In this document: positions 1 through 6,068 of the stretch, in pieces
How the letters are laid out: every line of letters starts with the position of its first letter
Numbering within the stretch: the first letter of the stretch is position 1
Assembly (NCBI GenBank): GCA_937898685.1
Contig: CALEJT010000082.1
Span: forward strand, 1-8,506
Length of the DNA stretch: 8,506 nt
Direction: 5' to 3'
Origin: an uncultured Gammaproteobacteria bacterium
GTDB taxonomy: Bacteria > Pseudomonadota > Gammaproteobacteria > Pseudomonadales > Pseudohongiellaceae
Program-made: the position numbers and the translations under genes
The notes under the pieces: model-generated
Told to the model about the DNA's origin: nothing
Databases searched by the model: none
Seen by the model: the letters and a program-made list of their open reading frames with translations, nothing else

Positions 1-72
1 TCCTCGCGGAGCTCGGACCGTTCGCGCGGGAGCGAGCCAAACTGTTGGCTCGCTCGTTTTCCGCGCTCACCC
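1..72 (-). repeat. Structured repeat, left copy (truncated by window edge)
   Basis: Read on the minus strand from base 72, this stretch aligns without gaps to 8221-8292 on the plus strand, with 9 differences in 72 positions. The shared start is GGGTGAGCGCGGAAAACG, which includes the last Gly codon and TGA stop of the MoaD-like gene. It holds hairpin 1 (30-55, perfect 11-bp arms, loop CAGT on the minus strand). It also holds most of hairpin 2 (minus GGTCC at 19-15, facing GGA at 3-1 with the last two bases outside the window). The repeat therefore continues beyond base 1. Its family is unknown to me. Confidence 0.9.
30..60 (+). terminator. Hairpin with T-run, possible plus-strand terminator
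   Basis: The arms at 30-40 and 45-55 are perfect 11-bp complements around the loop ACTG, and GTTTT follows at 56-60. Read on the plus strand this looks like an intrinsic terminator for a gene entering from the left. Read on the minus strand it sits 11 bases after the MoaD-like stop but has no T-run there. It is part of the repeat at 1-72, so the terminator role is an inference. Confidence 0.45.
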
Positions 73-375
73 ACCCGCAATCGCGCCGACGATGAGGAAT
101 GGCTCGCGGCCTTCGGCGATGGGGGCGGGGAGGGGAGCGTCGACGGGTTCGAAGGTCCAGTCTTCGCGGCAGGCGAAGTAGCGGAGGAGGGGGCGGCGCT
201 TGCCGGTGTGGGGATCGATCACGGCGCCTTGGAGGGCTGGGTATTTCGCTTCGAGCGCAGCAATCACACTCGCGGCGGTGGGTGTCTCGTTCAGGCGCAG
301 CACCACTTCCTGTGGTGCCTGCGCCAGATTCTGCAGATGAAAGGGTATCTGCACTTTTATGGAATAGCCGTTCAT
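67..375 (-). CDS. MoaD/ThiS-family beta-grasp protein
   Basis: A 102-residue small protein of the ubiquitin-like MoaD/ThiS superfamily. The supporting signs are an N-terminal beta-strand pair (residues 5-28), a helix with the typical 'SVIAALEAKYPAL' pattern (36-48), and a C-terminus ending ..IVGAIAGG. In this superfamily the terminal Gly-Gly is adenylated by an E1-like MoeB/ThiF enzyme and then carries sulfur as a thiocarboxylate. No such enzyme lies in the window, so the acceptor pathway is unknown. It is longer than typical MoaD (about 80 residues), with an extra segment around residues 55-78. The start ATG at 375 lies 9 bases after the stop of the upstream propeller gene, with only a weak AAGAG ribosome site, which suggests one operon and possible translational coupling. 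Its final Gly codon and stop belong to the repeat block shared with the Nramp gene. Family assignment is fairly safe; biochemical role is not. Confidence 0.8.
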   Translation of the reverse strand: MNGYSIKVQIPFHLQNLAQAPQEVVLRLNETPTAASVIAALEAKYPALQGAVIDPHTGKRRPLLRYFACREDWTFEPVDAPLPAPIAEGREPFLIVGAIAGG

Positions 376-384
376 CTTTGTCTC

Positions 385-1563
385 TTACTTCAGGGTCTGC
401 ACTTCCACTGACAGCACGGGCGGCAGGTCGCGTGCGATGGCTTGCCAGTTGTCGCCGCCATCGGGTGAGCAATAGATCTGGCCGCCGGTGGTGCCGAAAT
501 AGATGCCGCAGGAGTCGAGCGTATCCACCGCCATCGCATCACGCAGGATGTTCACGTAGCAGTTTTCCTGCGGCAGACCCTTTGTCAGCGCTTCCCATTC
601 GTTGCCACCTTTCTTGCTGCGATAGACGCGCAGCTTGCCTTCCGGCGGATAGTGCTCCGAATCGCTTTTGATCGGTACGACGTAGACCGTGTCGGGATCG
701 TGCGCGTGGATGGCGATGGGAAAGCCGAAGTCGGTGGGTAGGTTGCCGCTGATCTCGTACCAGTTCTCGCCACCGTCATCGCTGCGCAGCACGTCCCAGT
801 GTTTCTGCATGTAGAGCACGTTGGGCCGTGCGGGGTTCATGGCGATGCGATGCACGCAATGGCCTACCTCCGCCGCGGGATCGGGGATGTAGAGTGAATG
901 CAGCCCCTTGTTGATGGGACGCCAGCTCTGGCCGCCGTCGTCGCTGCGGAAGGCTCCGGCCGCAGAGATCGCCACGTAGATGCGCTGGGGATTGCTGCTG
1001 TCGAGCAGGATCGTGTGCAGGCCCATGCCACCGGCGCCCGGTGCCCATTGCGTGGCGCTGGGGTGGCCGCGCAGTCCGCTCAGCTCCTGCCAGCTCTTGC
1101 CGCCGTCGGTGCTCTTGAAGAGCGCGGCGTCTTCCACGCCGGCGTAGACCGTGTCGGGGTCGTCGTGCGCGCACTCGAGATGCCACACACGCTTGAACTC
1201 CCAGGGCCGCGGCGTGCCGTCGTACCAGAGGTGGTTGCCGAGCGGCGCGCCGTTCGTGTCATAGGTGAACTTGTGACTTTCGGCGACGGGGAAACCCTCC
1301 GGCGTCACCGTGGCTTCACCGGGCGGTGTGCCGGGGCGGGACCAGGTCTTACCGCCGTCGTCGGAGCGCTGGATGATCTGGCCGAACCAGGAGCTGGTCT
1401 GGGAGACGTAGATGCGGTCGGGATCCACGGGCGAGGCGTTCATGTGGAAGATCTCCCAGCCACCGAAAAAGGGGCCGTCGATCTGCCATTTGTCGCGCTT
1501 GCCGTCGGCGCTGAGGATGAAGGCGCCTTTGCGCGTGCCCGCCAACACTCTTACCTTGCTCAT
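385..1563 (-). CDS. Asp-box (BNR) beta-propeller protein, annotated in databases as exo-alpha-sialidase-like
   Basis: A 392-residue protein with five clear Asp-box motifs (S-x-D-x-G-x-x-W): residues 67-74, 151-158, 207-214, 261-268 and 366-373. A degenerate sixth (SKKGGNEW) lies at 316-323. Each follows a strand of the kind 'xxxIYVA', as in sialidase, VPS10 and photosystem-assembly (YCF48-like) propellers. There is no signal peptide; the protein starts MSKVRVLAGTRKGAF, so it should be cytoplasmic. That argues against a secreted sialidase despite the usual database label. The start at 1563 is supported by GGAGG six bases upstream on the minus strand. It is the first gene of a two-gene operon with the MoaD-like protein. 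I recall this pairing from other bacterial genomes, but its function is not established to my knowledge. Fold confident, activity unknown. Confidence 0.8.
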   Translation of the reverse strand: MSKVRVLAGTRKGAFILSADGKRDKWQIDGPFFGGWEIFHMNASPVDPDRIYVSQTSSWFGQIIQRSDDGGKTWSRPGTPPGEATVTPEGFPVAESHKFTYDTNGAPLGNHLWYDGTPRPWEFKRVWHLECAHDDPDTVYAGVEDAALFKSTDGGKSWQELSGLRGHPSATQWAPGAGGMGLHTILLDSSNPQRIYVAISAAGAFRSDDGGQSWRPINKGLHSLYIPDPAAEVGHCVHRIAMNPARPNVLYMQKHWDVLRSDDGGENWYEISGNLPTDFGFPIAIHAHDPDTVYVVPIKSDSEHYPPEGKLRVYRSKKGGNEWEALTKGLPQENCYVNILRDAMAVDTLDSCGIYFGTTGGQIYCSPDGGDNWQAIARDLPPVLSVEVQTLK

Positions 1564-1617
1564 GCTTTCCTCCGTTCGTTCCCTGGGGAGGGCGTCCCCT
1601 CTGCCCGTTGTCGTTTT

Positions 1618-1637
1618 CCCGCCTGTGCACAGGCGGG
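1618..1637. promoter_or_regulatory. Perfect 20-bp palindrome, possible operator
   Basis: CCCGCCTGTGCACAGGCGGG is a perfect 20-base palindrome with no spacer, 54 bases upstream of the propeller gene start. The absence of a loop suits a dimeric protein-binding site better than an RNA hairpin. On the minus strand it is followed by GGAAAACGA, with no T-run. The binding protein is unknown. Confidence 0.4.
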
Positions 1638-1675
1638 GCTCCTTCTTAGTCGCAGGAGCTTAGGCGGAATCGACA

Positions 1676-1709
1676 CGGGAAGGGGAAAATTTTTGAATTT
1701 TCTTTCCCG
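1676..1709. other. AT-rich stem-loop
   Basis: The outer arms CGGGAA (1676-1681) and TTCCCG (1704-1709) and the inner arms GAAAATT (1685-1691) and AATTTTC (1696-1702) form a stem. It has a small internal loop (GGG against T) and a TTTG tetraloop. It is strikingly AT-rich for this genome. It could be a terminator for minus-strand read-through from pyrB or part of the propeller operon's control region. No clean T-run follows on either strand. Confidence 0.4.
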
Positions 1710-1777
1710 GTCGTGCGAACGGGGCGGTGCCGATGTTCAGCCGCCCATTTGGGACATGGTTTCAGGCGCGAGAGGGG

Positions 1778-1840
1778 TAGGTTGGGCTGAGCCGCAGGCG
1801 AAGCAGACTTCCTTGGAGCTTCGTCACCCAGCCCAACCTA
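1778..1840. repeat. REP/MITE-like palindromic element
   Basis: The outer arms TAGGTTGGGCTG (1778-1789) and CAGCCCAACCTA (1829-1840) are perfect 12-bp complements. Inner arms CGAAGC (1799-1804) and GCTTCG (1818-1823) are perfect 6-bp complements. The 63-base element has no coding content. From memory, palindromes built on 'GTAGGTTGGGC' recur as non-coding repeats in many proteobacterial genomes. A non-autonomous mobile element or REP-type repeat is therefore the likely explanation. Only one copy is in this window, so the repetitive nature here is inferred. Confidence 0.6.
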
Positions 1841-1873
1841 TGAAAGGGCTCAATCCGGACTTGGTCACGGGTC

Positions 1874-1924
1874 CCGCCACTGCGCGAGGTGGTTCCTCAC
1901 GCTCAGCGCAGCTGGTGAAGGCGG
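1874..1924. terminator. Branched hairpin just after pyrB, possible terminator
   Basis: Arms CCGCC (1874-1878) with GGCGG (1920-1924), CTGCGC (1880-1885) with GCGCAG (1906-1911) and GAGG (1886-1889) with CCTC (1895-1898) can nest into one fold. It ends 7 bases from the pyrB stop codon. It lies where a minus-strand terminator would be expected, but no U-tract follows. It could equally be a Rho-dependent 3' stabilising structure. Confidence 0.3.
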
Positions 1925-1930
1925 ACTACC

Positions 1931-2959
1931 TCAAAGCGGAGGCAACTTACGGAAGCGTTTGGCGGTGTACCAGGTGACTTCTTCGGCGTGTTTGTCGACT
2001 TCATCGGCCACACCCAGCACCAGGGCGAAGAGCGCCATGCGGATCAGCACGCCATTGTCGGTCTGGCGGAAGATGGCCAGGTTGGGGTGCTCGTTCATGT
2101 CGTTGTCGAGCTCGTTGGCCTCGGCGCGCGAGTCACGCGGCAGCGGATGCATGATCACCGTGTTCGGCTTGCAGTGGCGGGTGTAGATGGCCTGGTTCAG
2201 GCGGAACTTGCCGCGGTAGAGGTCGGCCTCGGCCTGGCTGGCGAAGCGCTCCTCCTGGATGCGGGTGAGGTACACGGTGTCGTTGTCGTGCAGGCCTTCT
2301 TCCATGTTGTCGGTTTCCACCACGGTGTGGCCGGCGCGACGCAGTTCTTCGATGATTTCACCTGGCATCGCCAGGGCGCGCGGCGACACCATGGTGAAGT
2401 GGATGTTCTTGTACAGGCTCAGCAGCTTGCTCAACGAGTGCACGGTACGGCCGTGCTTGAGGTCACCCACCATGGCGATGCGCAGGTTCTCCACCGGGCC
2501 GGCGATGTTGAGCTCCTTGCGGATGGTGTAGAGGTCGAGCAGCGCCTGCGAGGGATGTTCGGAGGGGCCGTCTCCGGCATTGATCACCGGTACACGGCTG
2601 GCGCGCGCGAATTCTTCCACGGAACCGGCGGTGGGATGGCGCATGGCGATGATGTCGCTATAGCCACTGATCACGCGTGCCGTGTCGTACAGACTCTCCC
2701 CCTTGGAGATCGCGGAGGCCTTGATGTCGGTGGTCTCGCGCACGTGGCCGCCGAGCAGGTTGAAGGCGCAGCCGAAGCTCACGCGGGTTCGGGTGGAAGG
2801 CTCGAAGAACAGGTTGCCCAGGATGGCACCATCCAGCACCCGCGTGCGCTTTTCACGACGGGCGTAGGGCTCCATGGCGTCGGCCACTTGAAACAGACGC
2901 TCGACGGCGGCGGTGTCGAATTGGCTGATGGACAGAACATGAGAGCCGGTGAATTGCAT
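1931..2959 (-). CDS. pyrB: Aspartate carbamoyltransferase, catalytic chain
   Basis: A 342-residue enzyme that joins carbamoyl phosphate and L-aspartate to give N-carbamoyl-L-aspartate, the committed step of pyrimidine synthesis, in the cytoplasm. The carbamoyl-phosphate loop FFEPSTRTR is present (STRTR at 55-59), as are SKGES with Lys86, MRHP with Arg107-His108, and EHPSQ with His135. HGRT (169-172), the aspartate loop LTRIQEERF (Arg233, Gln235) and HPLPR (271-275) complete the active site. It is about 30 residues longer than E. coli PyrB (311), mainly at the C-terminus, as in the longer gammaproteobacterial type. No pyrI regulatory chain is nearby. I chose the ATG at 2959, not the upstream ATG at 3103. 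The family begins with 'MQFTGSHVLS', AGGA sits about 7 bases upstream, and the longer start would run through the sbcB promoter. Very secure. Confidence 0.97.
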   Translation of the reverse strand: MQFTGSHVLSISQFDTAAVERLFQVADAMEPYARREKRTRVLDGAILGNLFFEPSTRTRVSFGCAFNLLGGHVRETTDIKASAISKGESLYDTARVISGYSDIIAMRHPTAGSVEEFARASRVPVINAGDGPSEHPSQALLDLYTIRKELNIAGPVENLRIAMVGDLKHGRTVHSLSKLLSLYKNIHFTMVSPRALAMPGEIIEELRRAGHTVVETDNMEEGLHDNDTVYLTRIQEERFASQAEADLYRGKFRLNQAIYTRHCKPNTVIMHPLPRDSRAEANELDNDMNEHPNLAIFRQTDNGVLIRMALFALVLGVADEVDKHAEEVTWYTAKRFRKLPPL

Positions 2960-2986
2960 GGGTGATCCTGGGCGCGGGGTTACTGC

Positions 2987-3009
2987 GGACAAAAAGTGGG
3001 CGAATCTTA
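2987..3009 (-). promoter_or_regulatory. Candidate pyrB promoter with T-run at transcript start
   Basis: On the minus strand TAAGAT (3009-3004) resembles a -10 box (4 of 6). No good -35 is visible at the proper distance. Seven bases on, a start at A2997 would give a transcript beginning ACUUUUUGUCC, with five consecutive U. The exact start site is inferred. Confidence 0.35.
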
Positions 3010-3046
3010 CACGCTTGAAGGGGGGAAGACGAAGCGCGACGGCGGG

Positions 3047-3075
3047 ATGACGCGACGCAGGTCGCTTCCTATACT
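3047..3075 (+). promoter_or_regulatory. Probable sigma-70 promoter of sbcB
   Basis: ATGACG (3047-3052, 4 of 6 to TTGACA) and TATACT (3070-3075, 5 of 6 to TATAAT) are separated by exactly 17 bases. They lie about 50 bases upstream of the sbcB start. An AGGGAG ribosome-binding site (3113-3118) sits 5 bases before the ATG at 3124. Confidence 0.65.
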
Positions 3076-3123
3076 CCGGGCTCTTCGCGTGGCGCCCGCC
3101 CACGCAGCAACCAGGGAGCCACC

Positions 3124-4575
3124 ATGGCCAGTCTGTTCTGGCACGACTACGAAACCTTCGGCGGCGATCCGCGCCGCGACCGGCCCTGCCAATTCGCAGG
3201 CCTGCGTACCGACCTCGACCTCAACCCCATCGGTGAACCGGTGACGTTGTTCTGTCGCCCGGCGCCGGACTTTCTGCCCGACCCCATCTCCTGCCGCATC
3301 ACCGGCATCGGTCCGCGGCGTGCCCAGCGGGAAGGGCTGAGCGAGGACGAGTTCTGCACGCGCATCCTGGCGGAATTCCGCGAGCCCGGCAGTTGCGTGG
3401 TGGGCTACAACAGCATGCGTTTCGACGACGAGATCAGCCGCAACCTGTTCTACCGCTGTCTGCACGATCCCTATGAGCGCGAATGGAAGAACGGCAACTC
3501 GCGCTGGGACCTCATCGACCTCGTGCGCATGACGCAGGCGCTGCGGCCCGAGGGCATCGTGTGGCCACAGCGCGAGGATGGGCTGCCGAGTTTTCGGCTG
3601 GAGCTGCTCACCGCCGCGAACGGCATTTCTCATGAATCCGCGCACGATGCGATGAGCGACGTCCATGCCACGATCGCCATCGCGCGGCTGATCAAGGAAA
3701 AGCAGCCGCGGCTCTTCGATTTCTACTTCAGTCTGCGTGACAAGAATCGCGTGCTGGCACAGCTCGATCTGGCGCAGCATCGTCCGGTGGTGCACGTATC
3801 GCAGCGCTTCCCGGCGGAGCGTGGTTGTCTCGGCATCGTGATGCCACTGTGCAAACATCCCACCAACAACAACGGCATCATCGTCGTCGATCTGCTGCGT
3901 GATCCGTCCGGCTGGCTCGACTGCGATGCCATGGAAATCCGCGCTCGACTCTACAAGCGCACGGAAGAACTCGAGGAAGGTGAAGAGCGCGTTGCGCTCA
4001 AGACCATCCACATCAACCGCAGTCCGGCGGTGGCGCCGCTCGGCGTGCTGACACCGCAGGTGCTCGAGCGTTATCGCATCGATCTGGCTTTGGTCGAAGC
4101 ACGGCGGCAGCAACTCTTGGCACAGGCCGATTTGTTGGAACGCGTGCGTGAGGTGTTTGCCGATGACGCACCGTTCGCGCCGCAGGATGTGGATCTGCAG
4201 CTCTATGGTGGTTTCTTCGGCGATGCCGATCGTCGTCTGATGCAGCAGGTGCATTCGCTGCATCCTTCGCGTTTGAGTGAATTGGCGCCGCGTTTTCAGG
4301 ATCCGCGTCTGAAGGAACTGCTCTTCCGCTATCGCGCCCGCAACTATCCGCACACGCTAGATGCCGGTGAACAAGAGCGCTGGCGCGAGCACTGTGCGCG
4401 ACGTCTGCGTGGTGAGATCGAAGGGGCGGGTGTGAGTTACGGGGAATTCTGGGCGAAGCTCGCCGCCGAAAGCGAACTACCCCCAGCGCTGGCGCAGGAG
4501 CTGGCCGACTACGCGCGCGAGCTGGGAGCGTGGGTGGGATTGGAGGCGCCGCAGACGAGTCTGTCTTTGGCATAG
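3124..4575 (+). CDS. sbcB: Exodeoxyribonuclease I
   Basis: A 483-residue cytoplasmic 3'-to-5' exonuclease on single-stranded DNA, acting in recombination and mismatch repair. The DEDDh catalytic set is complete: Asp8 and Glu10 in HDYETFG, Asp101 in GYNSMRFDDE, and His174 and Asp179 in HDAMSDVHAT. These match E. coli ExoI Asp15, Glu17, Asp108, His181 and Asp186 with a constant offset of 7. Residues 1-190 are the exonuclease domain. The rest follows the SH3-like and helical C-terminal regions, and the total is close to E. coli's 475. The start is set by AGGGAG and by the short N-terminus before the first catalytic Asp. It is divergent from pyrB with a 164-base gap and convergent with the VOC gene. 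It looks monocistronic. Very secure. Confidence 0.97.
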   Translation: MASLFWHDYETFGGDPRRDRPCQFAGLRTDLDLNPIGEPVTLFCRPAPDFLPDPISCRITGIGPRRAQREGLSEDEFCTRILAEFREPGSCVVGYNSMRFDDEISRNLFYRCLHDPYEREWKNGNSRWDLIDLVRMTQALRPEGIVWPQREDGLPSFRLELLTAANGISHESAHDAMSDVHATIAIARLIKEKQPRLFDFYFSLRDKNRVLAQLDLAQHRPVVHVSQRFPAERGCLGIVMPLCKHPTNNNGIIVVDLLRDPSGWLDCDAMEIRARLYKRTEELEEGEERVALKTIHINRSPAVAPLGVLTPQVLERYRIDLALVEARRQQLLAQADLLERVREVFADDAPFAPQDVDLQLYGGFFGDADRRLMQQVHSLHPSRLSELAPRFQDPRLKELLFRYRARNYPHTLDAGEQERWREHCARRLRGEIEGAGVSYGEFWAKLAAESELPPALAQELADYARELGAWVGLEAPQTSLSLA

Positions 4576-4757
4576 GGATCTTGCTCGTTCGCCGGCAACG
4601 TTGCTCGCACACACCGTGTGTTGGGCTTCACCTTGCGGTTCAGATCCAGCCTCGCGGCGTGTGGTGCTCGGAGTGTGCGCGGCGCCGTGTGCCGCAAGCG
4701 TCGTCTTCGTCAGCCTGCGAAGTGGCGAAGCCCACCAAGCGATCTTGCGTTGAACGT

Positions 4758-4811
4758 GGAACCCGAATTTGCCGCTTGATCCTTGCCGTATTCAATCCGC
4801 CTTCGGGTTCC
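4758..4811. terminator. Long-spacer inverted repeat in convergent gap
   Basis: GGAACCCGAA (4758-4767) and TTCGGGTTCC (4802-4811) are perfect 10-bp complements with a 34-base spacer. They lie in the 257-base gap between the convergent sbcB and VOC genes, 21 bases after the VOC stop. The position suits a bidirectional transcription stop or 3' protection. The wide loop and the lack of T-runs make a classical intrinsic terminator doubtful. The rest of the gap shows only short palindromes (GCAACGTTGC at 4595-4604, ACACAC/GTGTGT at 4609-4621). Confidence 0.4.
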
Positions 4812-4832
4812 TCGTTCGCTCGCAGGCATGGT

Positions 4833-5219
4833 TCACTCGCGCACCACACAGAAGGCGTTGAAGGTATTGCCGTCGAGATCGCGGAAATAGGCGGCATATA
4901 CGCCCATGTCCTCGTCCGCGCTGTAGCAGGGTGCGCCTTCATCGACGCCACCGAGTTCCAGCGCCTTCGCGTGCAGCGCAGCCACTTCCTCCTTCGTCTT
5001 CACCGCCAGCGCCACCATGGTGCCGTTGCCCGGCGTGGCTTCGCGCTTGTTCCAGGGCACGGTGACGGCGAGCGCGGGTTGTTCCGGTCCGCGTGACCAC
5101 GCCACGTAGCGGCCGGGTTTTTCCAGGCAGCGAGGCACGTCGAGTACGCGGAACAGTTCATCGAAGAAAGCGGTGGCGGCAGGCAAGTCATCAGTGCCGA
5201 CGGTGACATAACCGATCAT
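4833..5219 (-). CDS. VOC-fold (glyoxalase/bleomycin-resistance superfamily) protein
   Basis: A 128-residue cytoplasmic protein of the vicinal oxygen chelate superfamily. Residues 1-55 give the first beta-alpha-beta-beta-beta module (MIGYVTVGTDDLPAATAFFDELF). Residues 67-127 give the second, with the signature YFRDLDGNTFNAF (111-123). In metal-dependent glyoxalases a Glu follows the 'DGN' strand; here Asn and Ala take that place, and the first strand has Thr where His or Gln often sits. Metal-dependent glyoxalase I activity is therefore not supported. The start at 5219 is chosen because AAAGGAG lies about 8 bases upstream and the family starts at 'MIGY'. The ATG at 5339 would add 40 residues through the regulatory palindrome. 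It is divergent from a YafY/WYL regulator that probably controls it. The substrate is unknown. Confidence 0.85.
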   Translation of the reverse strand: MIGYVTVGTDDLPAATAFFDELFRVLDVPRCLEKPGRYVAWSRGPEQPALAVTVPWNKREATPGNGTMVALAVKTKEEVAALHAKALELGGVDEGAPCYSADEDMGVYAAYFRDLDGNTFNAFCVVRE

Positions 5220-5281
5220 GCTGCAAACTCCTTTTCTGTTGAGCCGACGTTGCTTCTTGGCGGGTGTCAGCATAAGCAGAG

Positions 5282-5307
5282 GCTCCTGACAGCATCCTGT
5301 CAGGAGC
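5282..5307. promoter_or_regulatory. Operator-like palindrome between VOC gene and regulator
   Basis: The arms GCTCCTGACAG (5282-5292) and CTGTCAGGAGC (5297-5307) are perfect 11-bp complements with a CATC spacer. The site lies in the divergent gap, directly upstream of the candidate regulator promoter and 63 bases from the VOC start. Extra half-site-like motifs are TGTCAG at 5265-5270 and TCAGGAG at 5352-5358, the latter over the regulator's ribosome site. It is the likely target of the adjacent WYL regulator, by inference from position and symmetry. Confidence 0.65.
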
Positions 5308-5310
5308 GTG

Positions 5311-5339
5311 TAGAGCCTGGTAATTTCCGTGCGTATCAT
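5311..5339 (+). promoter_or_regulatory. Candidate promoter of the WYL regulator
   Basis: TATCAT (5334-5339) is a good -10 match (5 of 6). The hexamer 17 bases upstream (TAGAGC, 5311-5316) is a poor -35 that abuts the palindrome at 5282-5307. A weak -35 next to an operator would fit activator dependence, but repression is equally possible. The AGGAGG ribosome site is at 5354-5359. Confidence 0.4.
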
Positions 5340-5363
5340 TGCGGCACTTGGTCAGGAGGACGC

Positions 5364-6068
5364 ATGCGCAAGGCGGAGCGCTTGTTCCAGATCGTGCAGT
5401 TTCTGCGGCGGCGCCGGCGTGCGGTGACGGCCCGTACCATCGCCGATCACTTCGGCGTATGCGAGCGCACGGTCTATCGCGATCTGCAATCGCTGATGGC
5501 GAGCGGCGTGCCGATCAGTGGTGAAGCCGGCGTCGGTTATCTCTTCGACAAGAAGTACGAACTGCCACCGATCGTGTTCCAGCCCGAGGAGCTCGAGGCC
5601 TTGGCACTGGGCGCGGCGATGGTCAACAACTGGACCGACAAGGAATTTGCCGCGCAGGCACGCGCCGCGCTCGAGCGCATCGAAGCCGTGTTGCCGCCGA
5701 CTCTCCAGAGCCATCTGCAGCAACTGGTGCTGTTCTCCGCGCCCAGCAGCGCCCGCCCGCCATGGGAAGTGAGTTTCAGCGAATTGCGCGAGAGCATCCG
5801 GGCTCAGCGCTATCTGCGTTTCCACTACGTCGACGAACAGGGAAGGGAAAGCGAGCGGCGCGTACGCCCGCTCGGCATGGTCTTCTTCGGGCCAGTGTGG
5901 GTGCTCATCGCCTGGTGCGAACTGCGTCGCGGCTTCCGCACCTTCCGCCTCGACCGCATCCGCCGTCTGGATGTGTTGGAGCAGCAGTTTCCCCTCGAGC
6001 CAGGGCGGCAGTTGTCCGACTACCTCGCGCTCGTCGAAAACAATTCCTGCGTCTCCGAGAGCGCGTAG
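5364..6068 (+). CDS. YafY-family transcriptional regulator (HTH plus WYL domain)
   Basis: A 234-residue DNA-binding protein. Residues 1-60 form a DeoR/HTH_11-type winged helix (MRKAERLFQIVQFLRRR; helix-turn-helix about 22-44, TIADHFGVCERTVYRDL; wing GEAGVGYLFD). Residues 135-215 form a WYL domain, with 'WVL' at 179-181 in place of the name triad, 'RRVRPLGMVFFGPVW' and 'FRLDRIRRLDVL'. WYL domains are thought to sense ligands, including nucleic acid in some members, and to act as repressors or activators. The ATG at 5364 is favoured over an upstream in-frame ATG at 5250. It has AGGAGG four bases upstream and begins at the conserved 'MRKAERL', while the longer form would translate the operator. 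It is divergent from the VOC gene and probably regulates it and itself. The effector is unknown. Confidence 0.9.
   Translation: MRKAERLFQIVQFLRRRRRAVTARTIADHFGVCERTVYRDLQSLMASGVPISGEAGVGYLFDKKYELPPIVFQPEELEALALGAAMVNNWTDKEFAAQARAALERIEAVLPPTLQSHLQQLVLFSAPSSARPPWEVSFSELRESIRAQRYLRFHYVDEQGRESERRVRPLGMVFFGPVWVLIAWCELRRGFRTFRLDRIRRLDVLEQQFPLEPGRQLSDYLALVENNSCVSESA

Larger units (their letters stand above)
1564..1930. other. Gene-free gap rich in inverted repeats
   Basis: These 367 bases separate the end of pyrB from the start of the propeller gene, both on the minus strand. I find no convincing coding region. The gap contains four separate inverted-repeat structures, listed individually: 1618-1637, 1676-1709, 1778-1840 and 1874-1924. 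It should hold the pyrB terminator and the promoter of the propeller operon, but I cannot point to convincing -35/-10 boxes. Confidence 0.7.

Noticed and set aside
385..1563. Secreted sialidase
   Set aside because: There is no signal peptide, and Asp boxes alone occur in many non-sialidase propellers. Sialidase activity cannot be claimed.
1988..2965. Long plus-strand open frame opposite pyrB
   Set aside because: Low-complexity Val/His/Gly-rich translation. PyrB on the minus strand explains the region with all active-site motifs.
2960..3103. N-terminal extension of PyrB from ATG 3103
   Set aside because: It would cover the sbcB promoter region, its residues do not match the family, and the ATG at 2959 has an AGGA site and the family's usual N-terminus.
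3007..4353. Long open frame (448 codons) on the minus strand opposite sbcB
   Set aside because: Its His/Arg/Gln-rich translation has no recognisable domain. The plus strand encodes an ExoI with a complete catalytic set, so this is an antisense shadow of GC-rich codons.
4833..5219. Glyoxalase I or bleomycin-resistance determinant
   Set aside because: The usual metal-ligand Glu after the second-module DGN strand is absent and no substrate clue exists. Only the VOC fold is supported.
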